From: Crocinitomicaceae bacterium
GTDB taxonomy: Bacteria; Bacteroidota; Bacteroidia; Flavobacteriales_D; Crocinitomicaceae
Direction of reading: 5' to 3'
Assembly (NCBI GenBank): GCA_024643585.1
Contig: JAHEMP010000087.1
Coordinates: forward strand, 1-8,539
Length of the DNA: 8,539 nt
Part shown: positions 1-6,498 of the stretch, in pieces
Numbering within the stretch: position 1 is the first letter of the stretch
Layout: each line of letters begins with the position of its first letter
Notes under the pieces: model-generated
Databases searched by the model: none
The model's input: the letters and a program-made list of their open reading frames with translations, nothing else
What the model was told of the DNA's origin: nothing
Position numbers and translations under genes: made by a program

Positions 1-324
1 CGACTTGTGTGCAGAATCTGGAATCAAGCTTGAATTCGTTAAACTATTAATTGATAGCCAACTAAAAACTCCTGAAACCACAAGCGTCGTTATCGCTGAA
101 GCAGGAACCCACCACGCCAATGGTTTTCTAATGTGGGAGCTAACATATGGATAAACAACTGGGGAACCATCGACAAAAGCATCTTCCCAAGCGTCCAAAT
201 CCTGTTCAAATTCAGGATTCTGCAACAAAAATTGCTTCAACTGAGCTTCCTGATAAGGAGAAAGATTCCCTTCAGTATACTCAAAAAGCCATTTATCTAT
301 GTTGTCGAAAGACGGGTTACTCAT
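1..324 (-). CDS. Probable membrane anti-sigma factor, 3' end cut by window edge
   Basis: An open frame begins at ATG 324-322 and runs off the left edge with 108 codons visible and no stop. The soluble N-terminal part (residues 1-66) begins MSNPSFDNIDKWLFEYTEGN and continues with LSPYQEAQLKQFLLQNPEFE. This '(W/F)LF.Y.EGNLS..Q...L..FL..NPE' pattern is one I associate with the N-terminus of anti-sigma-like proteins in Bacteroidota. It is followed by a hydrophobic segment at about residues 68-91 (LAWWVPASAITTLVVSGVFS), so the protein should cross the inner membrane once, with the N-terminal part in the cytoplasm. Its start overlaps the stop of the ECF sigma gene (ATGA, 321-324), which implies translational coupling and roughly equal amounts of the two proteins. 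The role is inferred from this neighbour and the topology. No zinc-binding HxxxCxxC motif is visible, so it is not a classical ZAS-type anti-sigma. The periplasmic part is missing from the window. Confidence 0.72.
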   Translation of the reverse strand, partial: MSNPSFDNIDKWLFEYTEGNLSPYQEAQLKQFLLQNPEFEQDLDAWEDAFVDGSPVVYPYVSSHIRKPLAWWVPASAITTLVVSGVFSWLSINSLTNSSLIPDSAHKS

Positions 325-806
325 ACCAACTTAGTTGAATCCTTTAACTGTTTTTTAATTTTATTTCGTGCTCTAAACAAATAAACTTTCACTTGCGACT
401 CACTAATTTCAAGGATCTCACCAATTTCTTGATAAGAATAACCTTGCAAATCTCTCAGTAAAATGATACTTTTTTGAAGAGGAGGAAGAATATTTACAGC
501 TCTTTCCACTACTTCATTTGATTCAAAAAGATTTTTTTCATTTGACCCTCGTTCGGGTAAACTTTCTGAATTATACGTCATTCTACTTCGTTTCTTGTTG
601 AAGTTGAGCATGGCATGAAAAGCGGTTGTAAACATCCAACTTTTTGCCTTCTCGAACTCCACCGCCTTACGATTGAGCCACAACTTTTCGAAAACATCTT
701 GTACAATATCTTGCGCATTCTCACTATCCCGAAGGAATTTCAACGTATACCCATAGAGTGCGTTGGCGTGGTTTTTTATTGCAATATTGTACTCATCTCT
801 TTTCAA
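321..806 (-). CDS. ECF-family RNA polymerase sigma factor (sigma-70 regions 2 and 4)
   Basis: This 161-residue protein has the size and two-domain build of an extracytoplasmic-function sigma factor, which directs RNA polymerase to a small set of promoters. Region 2 covers about residues 10-75 and includes the core-binding and -10-binding helices (LRDSENAQDIVQDVFEKLW, residues 25-43, then KSWMFTTAFHAMLNF). A short linker follows. Region 4 covers about 103-154 (LPPLQKSIILLRDLQGYSYQ, then the helix-turn-helix EIGEILEISESQVKVYLFRA) and should bind the -35 element. The start is not ATG: the frame back to the stop at 830-828 holds only TTG 806-804 and, further up, CTG 827-825. TTG places region 2 at the usual distance from the N-terminus and has AAAGAA a few bases upstream. 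The stop overlaps the ATG of the membrane gene downstream, so the two form one operon. Family assignment is secure; the target genes are unknown. Confidence 0.93.
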   Translation of the reverse strand: MKRDEYNIAIKNHANALYGYTLKFLRDSENAQDIVQDVFEKLWLNRKAVEFEKAKSWMFTTAFHAMLNFNKKRSRMTYNSESLPERGSNEKNLFESNEVVERAVNILPPLQKSIILLRDLQGYSYQEIGEILEISESQVKVYLFRARNKIKKQLKDSTKLV

Positions 807-878
807 AAGTTCTTTGCACGTTAACAGTTAAACAATTCCGGTATACTAAAAGTTACAGGTCGAATAATTTTTATTTCG

Positions 879-890
879 AACTTGCAAGTT
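879..890. promoter_or_regulatory. Perfect 12-bp palindrome AACTTGCAAGTT, possible operator
   Basis: AACTTGCAAGTT equals its own reverse complement with no spacer. It lies between the divergent sigma-factor and ligase genes, 72 bases upstream of the sigma start codon and 126 bases upstream of the ligase start. Gapless palindromes of this kind are typical of sites for dimeric helix-turn-helix repressors. It is followed by an A-run rather than a T-run, so it does not look like a terminator. No regulator gene in the window points to a binding partner, so the role is inference only. Confidence 0.3.
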
Positions 891-920
891 ATGAAAAAAA
901 TAACAAAACCATAACATAAA

Positions 921-935
921 CTATGGTGCACCTAG
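921..935. promoter_or_regulatory. Second palindrome, core GGTGCACC with CTA/TAG flanks
   Basis: GGTGCACC at 925-932 is a perfect palindrome and the most GC-rich patch in the spacer. It is flanked by CTA (921-923) and TAG (933-935), with one extra base on the left, so the wider symmetry is imperfect. Its centre is 44 bases from that of the palindrome at 879-890, about four helical turns, which would put two bound dimers on the same face of the DNA. It lies just upstream of the ligase promoter candidate. The operator role is inferred. Confidence 0.22.
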
Positions 936-959
936 AAAGTTACACATATTTATACAAGA

Positions 960-990
960 TTGTGAAACGCCCGAATTATTAGTATATTCG
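960..990 (+). promoter_or_regulatory. Candidate Bacteroidota-type promoter for the acyl-CoA ligase
   Basis: TTG at 960-962 and TATATTCG at 983-990 are separated by 20 bases. The phylum's main promoter pattern is TTG near -33 and TAnnTTTG near -7 with about this spacing; the -7 box here differs at one position (C for T at 989). Transcription would start at about 994-997 and give a leader of roughly 20 bases before the ligase ATG at 1017. That leader is A-rich and has no Shine-Dalgarno sequence, as is usual in this phylum. Confidence 0.45.
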
Positions 991-1016
991 TTTCAAACAA
1001 ATGAAAAACATTAAAT

Positions 1017-2783
1017 ATGAATCCAACTCGTTTATTTGACTTACCCTATTATCAATTAGAAAATTATCCGCAAGATGGAATGTTTGTTACCAAAACTAAT
1101 GGGATTTGGGAAAAGCTCTCTACCCAGGACTTTGTAAAAAACGTAAACAACTACACCAAGGCTTTGTATGCCATGGGTGTGCAACCTGGAGATAATATTG
1201 GTTTGGTTTCAACTGGACGATACGAGTGGAATATTTTGGATATTGCTATTCAACAAATTGGCGCTATTGTCGTACCGCTTTACCCCAACATTTCAGAAAA
1301 CGATTACATCTATATTTTTAATGATGCCCAATTAAAATATTGTTTTGTCGGTACAGAAGAATTGCATCATAAAATAACGCCCATACTATCAAAAACGCCA
1401 AGCGTAAAAAAGATTTTTACCATGGATTTAGTGAATGGGGCAGAACATTGGACGTCTATTGAATCCTTAGGTAAAGATGTTACAGATGATGAAATAAGCG
1501 CACGTAAAAATCAAGTTAAAAATTCAGATTTAGTAACAATAATATACACTTCGGGTACCACTGGCAATCCAAAAGGTGTTATGTTGTCTCATAATAATTT
1601 GCTATCAAACGCATTGGCTTGTGAAGATGCTATTCCAGCTGACAATGAATCACGGGTACTTTCTTTTTTACCTGTTTGTCATGTATACGAAAGAATGCTC
1701 CACTATTTATACATCAAATTGGGATGCTCTATTCACTTTGCGGAATCTATGGAAACAATAGGTGATAACATTCGAGAAGTTCAACCACATGTTTTTACAG
1801 CCGTTCCTCGTCTTATTGAAAAAGTTTTTGATAAAATAATGGCCAAAGGTGACGAACTTTCTGGTATAAAAAGAAAGTTGTTTTTCTGGGCTGCTGAGTT
1901 AGCGGAAGAATTTGAACAAACAGGTAAAAGTCCTTTTTACAAAATGAAATTAGGCATTGCAAGAAAACTTATTTTTTCAAAATGGCAACAAGCTTTGGGA
2001 GGAAACGTTAGAGCAATTGCTTCCGGAAGCGCTGCCTTGCAACCGAGACTAGCCCGAATATTTTTTGCAGCCCAAATTCCAATATTGGAAGGATATGGAT
2101 TAACTGAGACCTCTCCTGTTATTTCTGTAAACTGTTTTAAAAAAGGCATACGTTTTGGAAGTGTAGGGCCACTTATTGCAGATGTTGAAGTTAAAATCGC
2201 AGAAGACGGAGAAATTCTAACCAAAGGCCCAAACTTAATGATGGGCTACTATAATCTTCCTGAGGTAACGGCTGAAGCAATAGATAAGGATGGTTGGTTT
2301 CACACAGGAGATATCGGCGAATTCATTGAAGGTAAATTCTTAAAAATTACAGATCGTAAAAAGGAAATTTTCAAAACATCCGGTGGCAAATATGTTATTC
2401 CTCAGGCAATGGAAAATAAATTCAAGGAATCAAGATTCATTGAACAAATCTATGTAATGGGTGATGGTCAAAAGTACCCTTCGGCACTTATTGTTCCCAA
2501 CTTCGAATTTACCCGAGAATGGGCAAAGAGAAAAGGTATCAAAGACGACATTAGTTCAAATGACCAATTAATAGCCAATGAGACCATAATTAAAAGGTTC
2601 CAAAAAGAAGTCGATTCATTCAACAAAGATTACGGTCAATGGGAAAAGATTAAACAATTTAGACTTCTACCGAAAGAATTTTCTATTGATGGAGGAGAAT
2701 TGACACCAACCTTGAAACTGAAGCGTAAAATAATATTAGAGATGTACCAAAAAGAATACAATTCAATCTATTCTGAGGATTAA
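1017..2783 (+). CDS. fadD: Long-chain fatty acid--CoA ligase (AMP-forming acyl-CoA synthetase)
   Basis: This 588-residue enzyme of the ANL superfamily should convert a long-chain fatty acid, ATP and CoA into acyl-CoA, AMP and pyrophosphate, probably at the inner face of the membrane. All main motifs are present: the phosphate-binding loop YTSGTTGNPKG (177-187), the adenine-binding region EGYGLTETSP (358-367), GWFHTGDIG with the ribose-binding Asp (426-434), the hinge ITDRKKEIFKTSGGKYV (444-460), and C-terminal LTPTLKLKRK (562-571) with the expected catalytic Lys. Length and the 'DRKKEIFKTSGGKY' and 'TPTLKLKR' forms fit the long-chain FACS group common in Bacteroidota rather than acetyl-CoA synthetase. 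ATG 1017 follows an in-frame A-rich leader; an ATG at 1001 is in another frame. The gene stands alone: divergent from the sigma operon and convergent with the DUF5723-like gene. The symbol fadD is by function, since several paralogues usually exist per genome. Confidence 0.93.
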   Translation: MNPTRLFDLPYYQLENYPQDGMFVTKTNGIWEKLSTQDFVKNVNNYTKALYAMGVQPGDNIGLVSTGRYEWNILDIAIQQIGAIVVPLYPNISENDYIYIFNDAQLKYCFVGTEELHHKITPILSKTPSVKKIFTMDLVNGAEHWTSIESLGKDVTDDEISARKNQVKNSDLVTIIYTSGTTGNPKGVMLSHNNLLSNALACEDAIPADNESRVLSFLPVCHVYERMLHYLYIKLGCSIHFAESMETIGDNIREVQPHVFTAVPRLIEKVFDKIMAKGDELSGIKRKLFFWAAELAEEFEQTGKSPFYKMKLGIARKLIFSKWQQALGGNVRAIASGSAALQPRLARIFFAAQIPILEGYGLTETSPVISVNCFKKGIRFGSVGPLIADVEVKIAEDGEILTKGPNLMMGYYNLPEVTAEAIDKDGWFHTGDIGEFIEGKFLKITDRKKEIFKTSGGKYVIPQAMENKFKESRFIEQIYVMGDGQKYPSALIVPNFEFTREWAKRKGIKDDISSNDQLIANETIIKRFQKEVDSFNKDYGQWEKIKQFRLLPKEFSIDGGELTPTLKLKRKIILEMYQKEYNSIYSED

Positions 2784-2800
2784 TCTTTATTGAAATATTT

Positions 2801-4267
2801 TTATTGGTAAGCAGGGCAATTGTTTCGTTTTTTACGATACGCCTTGTGTTTTGCCGCCTCGGATTTATTCTGATTTTGCATCCTTGTTTTGCATTGAGGA
2901 TTGTAAAAGATTGGGATTTTCAAGGCTGCATAAATATCTGAACCATACAATCTAGTTGTTCCCACTAAACTGAGCAGCTTGTCAGTACCAATGGTCAAAC
3001 AGTATATTCTAAATTCAAAGCCAAGTTGAGGCATATGGTATTCATACAAACTAAAGGGTATTGAAACGTCAAAAATTCTAGATTCGTACCGCAGCCCTAC
3101 CATTAAGGAATTTGGCCTGCGCGACCCGAATTTTTTACTTCCTACTGGCAAACCTTGCATCACACTTGCATTGAAGAATACTTTTGATTGCCAAAGGTTA
3201 TAGTCGAATTGAAATGAAAAAGCAGTTGGCAATTTAATTTTGTTGGTCTTCTTGATATCCTCATCGTTCAAAACAGTATCCAAACTGCTAATTATTGAAA
3301 AGATACTGTCCTGGTCGTACGCATCAAAATCAACATAATATGTTGTATCATAGTTGATTCGCAACCCCCTAGATTGTACAATATCTTTGTCATACTTCAC
3401 CGAACCTATATCCAAAATTGACGCTCCAATTTTATATTTGTACGGAATTTGTTTACAACCATTTCTCTTGCTATTGGGAAAATAACTTTGACAATAGGTT
3501 TTCATTTTCTGATACGTAAACCCTAAGTCAACTCCCATCCCTCCATTGAATACTGGCGAAATATCGTTTGTGTACATGGCATCTGCATCCGCATACAAAT
3601 AGGCAAAACTCGTATCAGAATTTTGATTGAAGCGAACATCGTATATTTTGGCAGCTCCACCAAGCAACGGTACGAATTTCTTAATCGAAACACCTGCCAT
3701 TAACATGTCTTGCTTTTTTTTAAAGAAAGTATAAGCATAACTTAATTGCACTTCACCAAAAGATAAGGATGATACATTCATATCCTGAACTGAATAGTCT
3801 TTATTTTGTTCAAACTCATTTCCAGCTATCGATTCATCGATAATGTATGTAACCTCATTTGGTATTCCTCTCACCGTTGTAAACGAACGAACATTAAAAA
3901 ACAAACCAGCAGCATGATCACCCTGCGACCAAACACCTGATAAAGCATTGGTAAATGTTCTGTTGTAAACCGCGTTTTCCCTTCTGTTGAGGTTGTACCT
4001 AATATTTTTGGCAAAATATTCTTCATCATTAGCCTGAATAGCCCCTATGACACTGCTATTTTTTAAATAAGCTAGATTGTTCATTGCGTAGGCTCCACCT
4101 CCAATTATATGAATATCCAGCCATGTTTTTGAGTCAAGCATACTTGATGGATTCATGAAAACAGACTGGGTTGGGGTATAATTTGAAAAGGACGAACCGA
4201 ATTGCTCTTGCGCAACAGATTGACTGGCGAAACAAAAGATTAAAAGAATTGGTAAGGCGCTTTTCAT
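2801..4267 (-). CDS. DUF5723-like exported, probably outer-membrane beta-barrel protein
   Basis: This 488-residue protein begins with a signal peptide (MKSALPILLIFCFASQSVAQ, cleavage probably after residue 20). The mature start GSSFSNYTPTQSVFMNPSSM (residues 24-43), with a 'NP' motif followed by 'DSKTWLDIHIIGGG', and the later YKYKIGASILDIGSVKY segment (277-292) match what I know of DUF5723-type Bacteroidota proteins. Many alternating hydrophobic stretches (for example AAGLFFNVRSF, VQLSYAYTFF, LMVGLRYESRIFDVSIPFSL) suggest beta strands, and the fold is probably an outer-membrane barrel. Unlike a plain barrel it does not end in an aromatic strand: the last ~35 residues form a basic, Lys/Arg/Asn/Gln-rich tail with Cys at 459 and 484. 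Two more Cys at 259 and 271 flank a short loop and could form a disulfide. It lies 71 bases downstream of recG on the same strand. The molecular role is unknown, and the family call rests on recall, not a search. Confidence 0.68.
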   Translation of the reverse strand: MKSALPILLIFCFASQSVAQEQFGSSFSNYTPTQSVFMNPSSMLDSKTWLDIHIIGGGAYAMNNLAYLKNSSVIGAIQANDEEYFAKNIRYNLNRRENAVYNRTFTNALSGVWSQGDHAAGLFFNVRSFTTVRGIPNEVTYIIDESIAGNEFEQNKDYSVQDMNVSSLSFGEVQLSYAYTFFKKKQDMLMAGVSIKKFVPLLGGAAKIYDVRFNQNSDTSFAYLYADADAMYTNDISPVFNGGMGVDLGFTYQKMKTYCQSYFPNSKRNGCKQIPYKYKIGASILDIGSVKYDKDIVQSRGLRINYDTTYYVDFDAYDQDSIFSIISSLDTVLNDEDIKKTNKIKLPTAFSFQFDYNLWQSKVFFNASVMQGLPVGSKKFGSRRPNSLMVGLRYESRIFDVSIPFSLYEYHMPQLGFEFRIYCLTIGTDKLLSLVGTTRLYGSDIYAALKIPIFYNPQCKTRMQNQNKSEAAKHKAYRKKRNNCPAYQ

Positions 4268-4287
4268 TTAAAATAGACGTAGTTTTA

Positions 4288-4334
4288 GTAACTGCTAACG
4301 AACCTTTTTAACGAGTTACAAAAGAATTAGTTAC
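4288..4334. repeat. Three GTAACT/AGTTAC hexamers between recG and the DUF5723-like gene
   Basis: The 71-base gap 4268-4338 contains GTAACT at 4288-4293 and its reverse complement AGTTAC at 4314-4319 and 4329-4334. The first two could pair as a 6-bp stem with a 20-base loop, but no T-run follows on either strand, so this is not a convincing terminator. The same AGTTAC core lies inside the direct repeats at 849-857 and 936-944. The gap otherwise shows no clear promoter for the DUF5723-like gene. This may be chance in AT-rich DNA. Confidence 0.2.
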
Positions 4335-4338
4335 CAAT

Positions 4339-6435
4339 TTATGCAATTTTCCCCCAATTCGGTCTTGATCTCAGAATCTTAAAAAGTTTAGTTTTCAAAA
4401 CTAGATTTTCAGTTTTTAAAAGCTCTAGGTCATCCATTAAAATTGCTCTAGCCGCATCTCTTGCAATGGAGACTAATGGTCCATCTTTGGCGAGATCGGC
4501 AATTTTTAAATTCAAATCGCCACTCTGCTGAGTACCCATAATGTCTCCAGGTCCACGAATTTCAAGATCAACTTCTGCAATTTCAAATCCATCTTGCGTT
4601 CTGACCATTGTTTCAATTCTTTTTTTAGCCTCCTTAGAAATTTTATGTGAAGACATCAGAATACAATAGGATTTATCAGCGCCACGACCCACTCTACCTC
4701 TTAGTTGATGCAACTGAGACAATCCAAATCGTTCAGCATTTTCAATTATCATTACACTTGCATTGGGCACATTTACTCCGACTTCAATGACGGTAGTAGC
4801 TACCATTATTTGCGTTTCACCTTTTACAAATCGTTGCATTTCAAAATCTTTATCCTTTGGTTTCATGCGACCATGAACCATACTGATTTTATAGTTAGGC
4901 AGAGGAAAAGAACGAGATATTGCCTCAAAGCCTTCCATTAAATTATTTAAATCCAGCGATGCCGATTCCTCAATCAATGGATAAACGATATAGATCTGTC
5001 TGCCCAAAGCAATTTCTTCCTTCATGAATCCAAAAACTCTTGCCCGCTGAGATTCATTGCGGTGACTGGTCGTTATTGGTTTTCTGCCAGGAGGTAATTC
5101 GTCTATCACTGACACCTCCAAATCGCCATAAAACGTCATTGCTAAAGTTCTAGGAATGGGCGTTGCAGTCATGATTAGTATATGCGGAGGAATAACATTT
5201 TTGGACCACATTTTTGAACGCTGAGCCACACCAAATCTGTGTTGTTCATCAATAACGACCATGCCTAAGTTGTGGAATTGAACCACGTTTTCCAATAAGG
5301 CATGTGTTCCTATTAACAAGTTCATTTCGCCAGAACGCAATTTCTCATGCAAAACCTCCCTTTCTTTCTTCTTTGTAGAACCAGTGAGCAAGGCGACATT
5401 GATATTTAATCCAAGTAGTAATTCAGAAATTCCATCAAAATGTTGATTGGCCAATATTTCCGTGGGAGCAATTAGTGCTGCCTGGTAATTATTGTCTATT
5501 GCCATTAGCATAGCAATTAAGGCAACCAATGTTTTACCGCTGCCGACATCGCCTTGAAGTAAGCGATTCATATGCTTTCCTCCTATGACATCTTTTCGAA
5601 TTTCTTTTATTACCTTTTTTTGAGCTCCAGTCAAATCAAAGGGTAGTTTTTTATTGTAAAACTCATTAAAATGATTGCTAAGTTTTGGAAACACGAATCC
5701 ACGGGCTTTTTCAAAACTAATTTGTTTCCGGTGCAACAATTCCAATTGCAAAAAAAACAGCTCTTCAAATTTCAATCGGAAAATTGCCTTTCTCGCCATT
5801 TCCTCCGACTCGGGACGATGAATTTGAACATAAGCATCCTCAAGATCGATTAATTTAAATTTGCGGCGAACATTTTCAGGTAAAGTTTCATCTATCTTAC
5901 CTTTTATTTGTTCCACTAGATATACTGCTAATTTTGATAAACCTTTCGTGTGCAAGCCTTTATCACTCAGTTTTTCAGTACTGGAATATACGCCTTGCAT
6001 ACCAGAACTTCGATCAACTTTTTCCCAGGGAGTAACTTCAGGATGAGCAATTGTATAACTTGAACCGTATTTCTTTGCCTTACCGTAAATTTGATAAATT
6101 CGTCCTGCTGAAATATTTTTGATAACCCAATCGACTCCCTGAAACCAAATCAACTCAATTCTGCCGGATTCATCCTCAAAAATTCCTGAAAGTCGCTTTG
6201 ATCGGCCAACTCCTGTAGTTTTAAGCGAAACAATTTTTCCTTTTAATTGAAGTGGAGTATCTGAATACGGAGCATCTGCAACTTTTTGATAAGCAGATCG
6301 ATCGACATATCGAAACGGAAAATGATTTAATAAATTCTCAAAATCAGAAATGCCCAATTCTTTTTTTAAGAGTTCCGCTCGCTGTGAACCGACCCCTTTT
6401 AAAAATTCAATTGGTGTTTCAAGAAAAATGTTCAT
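4339..6435 (-). CDS. recG: ATP-dependent DNA helicase RecG
   Basis: RecG is a superfamily 2 translocase that reverses stalled replication forks and processes Holliday and D/R-loop structures. The 698 residues match the usual length (about 690). The N-terminal wedge region with an OB fold spans about 1-150 (LKGVGSQRAELLKKELGI helix-hairpin-helix-like start at 12-29; PLQLKGKIVSLKTTGVGRSK at 61-80). Helicase motifs follow: DLTGAQ (267-272), Walker A QGDVGSGKT (294-302), APTEILANQH (323-332), DEQH box (396-399), MTATPIPRTLA (422-432), VATTVIEVGVNVPNA (545-559) and QLRGRVGRG (577-585). The C-terminal DGFEIAEVDLEIRGPGDIMG segment (615-634) is the conserved region near the TRG motif that couples ATP use to translocation. 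ATG 6435 gives the expected N-terminus. It starts 63 bases after dsbD; a strong hairpin fills most of that gap. No Shine-Dalgarno sequence is visible. Confidence 0.97.
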   Translation of the reverse strand: MNIFLETPIEFLKGVGSQRAELLKKELGISDFENLLNHFPFRYVDRSAYQKVADAPYSDTPLQLKGKIVSLKTTGVGRSKRLSGIFEDESGRIELIWFQGVDWVIKNISAGRIYQIYGKAKKYGSSYTIAHPEVTPWEKVDRSSGMQGVYSSTEKLSDKGLHTKGLSKLAVYLVEQIKGKIDETLPENVRRKFKLIDLEDAYVQIHRPESEEMARKAIFRLKFEELFFLQLELLHRKQISFEKARGFVFPKLSNHFNEFYNKKLPFDLTGAQKKVIKEIRKDVIGGKHMNRLLQGDVGSGKTLVALIAMLMAIDNNYQAALIAPTEILANQHFDGISELLLGLNINVALLTGSTKKKEREVLHEKLRSGEMNLLIGTHALLENVVQFHNLGMVVIDEQHRFGVAQRSKMWSKNVIPPHILIMTATPIPRTLAMTFYGDLEVSVIDELPPGRKPITTSHRNESQRARVFGFMKEEIALGRQIYIVYPLIEESASLDLNNLMEGFEAISRSFPLPNYKISMVHGRMKPKDKDFEMQRFVKGETQIMVATTVIEVGVNVPNASVMIIENAERFGLSQLHQLRGRVGRGADKSYCILMSSHKISKEAKKRIETMVRTQDGFEIAEVDLEIRGPGDIMGTQQSGDLNLKIADLAKDGPLVSIARDAARAILMDDLELLKTENLVLKTKLFKILRSRPNWGKIA

Positions 6436-6439
6436 AAAT

Positions 6440-6475
6440 CAAAAATAGTAGGAACTTTTGATACGTCCCTACTAT
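6440..6475 (-). terminator. Rho-independent-type hairpin after dsbD, abutting the recG start
   Basis: Read on the minus strand, AUAGUAGGGAC (6475-6465) pairs with GUUCCUACUAU (6455-6445): eleven continuous pairs including one G-U, with a nine-base loop GUAUCAAAA. The RNA of the plus strand would have an A-C mismatch at the same place, so the fold favours minus-strand RNA. A run of five U (6445-6441, the first paired) follows, then GAUUU and the recG ATG at 6435. The position 24 bases after the dsbD stop and the U-run fit an intrinsic terminator. Because the hairpin also occupies the whole region before recG, it may limit recG expression; loop bases AUCAAAA can pair instead with UUUUGAU at 6444-6438. 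Confidence 0.65.
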
Positions 6476-6477
6476 CC

Positions 6478-6489
6478 ATCAAATTTGAT
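6478..6489. repeat. Perfect 12-bp palindrome ATCAAATTTGAT between dsbD stop and hairpin
   Basis: ATCAAATTTGAT is its own reverse complement and lies two bases from the terminator-like hairpin and 9 bases after the dsbD stop codon. It is purely AT-rich except for one G/C pair per half. It could be a protein-binding site upstream of recG or simply compositional. No role can be shown. Confidence 0.22.
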
Positions 6490-6498
6490 TTTACATTC

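Larger units (their letters stand above)
849..944. repeat. 9-bp direct repeat AAAGTTACA, two copies 87 bp apart in the divergent spacer
   Basis: AAAGTTACA occurs at 849-857 and again at 936-944, in the same orientation, in the 210-base gap between the divergent sigma-factor and ligase genes. Read on the minus strand each copy contains TGTAAC, which resembles -35 elements of some ECF sigma promoters (for example B. subtilis SigX). I see no matching -10 element at the usual 16-17 base distance from either copy. The copies could be binding sites for a regulator or part of an autoregulated promoter, but a 9-mer match in 210 AT-rich bases can also be chance. The rest of the spacer holds two palindromes and a promoter candidate, listed separately. 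Confidence 0.3.

Noticed and set aside
133..384. Plus-strand open frames at 133-384 and 147-338
   Set aside because: Both are opposite the overlapping sigma and membrane genes, whose reading frames and ATGA junction explain this stretch.
1937..2224. Minus-strand 95-codon frame inside the acyl-CoA ligase
   Set aside because: It is antisense to the conserved adenylation core of the ligase and has no recognisable domain.
2784..2800. Bidirectional terminator between the convergent ligase and DUF5723-like genes
   Set aside because: The 17-base gap and its surroundings are AT-rich but contain no stem with GC pairs followed by a T-run on either strand.
4288..4319. Hairpin GTAACT/AGTTAC as a terminator for recG
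   Set aside because: The stem is only six pairs with a 20-base loop and no T-run follows it.
6438..6475. Full H-type pseudoknot of the recG leader (11-bp stem plus 7-bp loop-tail helix)
   Set aside because: No linker remains between the end of the first stem (6445) and the tail strand (6444) to cross an 11-bp helix, so both helices cannot form completely; competing folds are the better reading.
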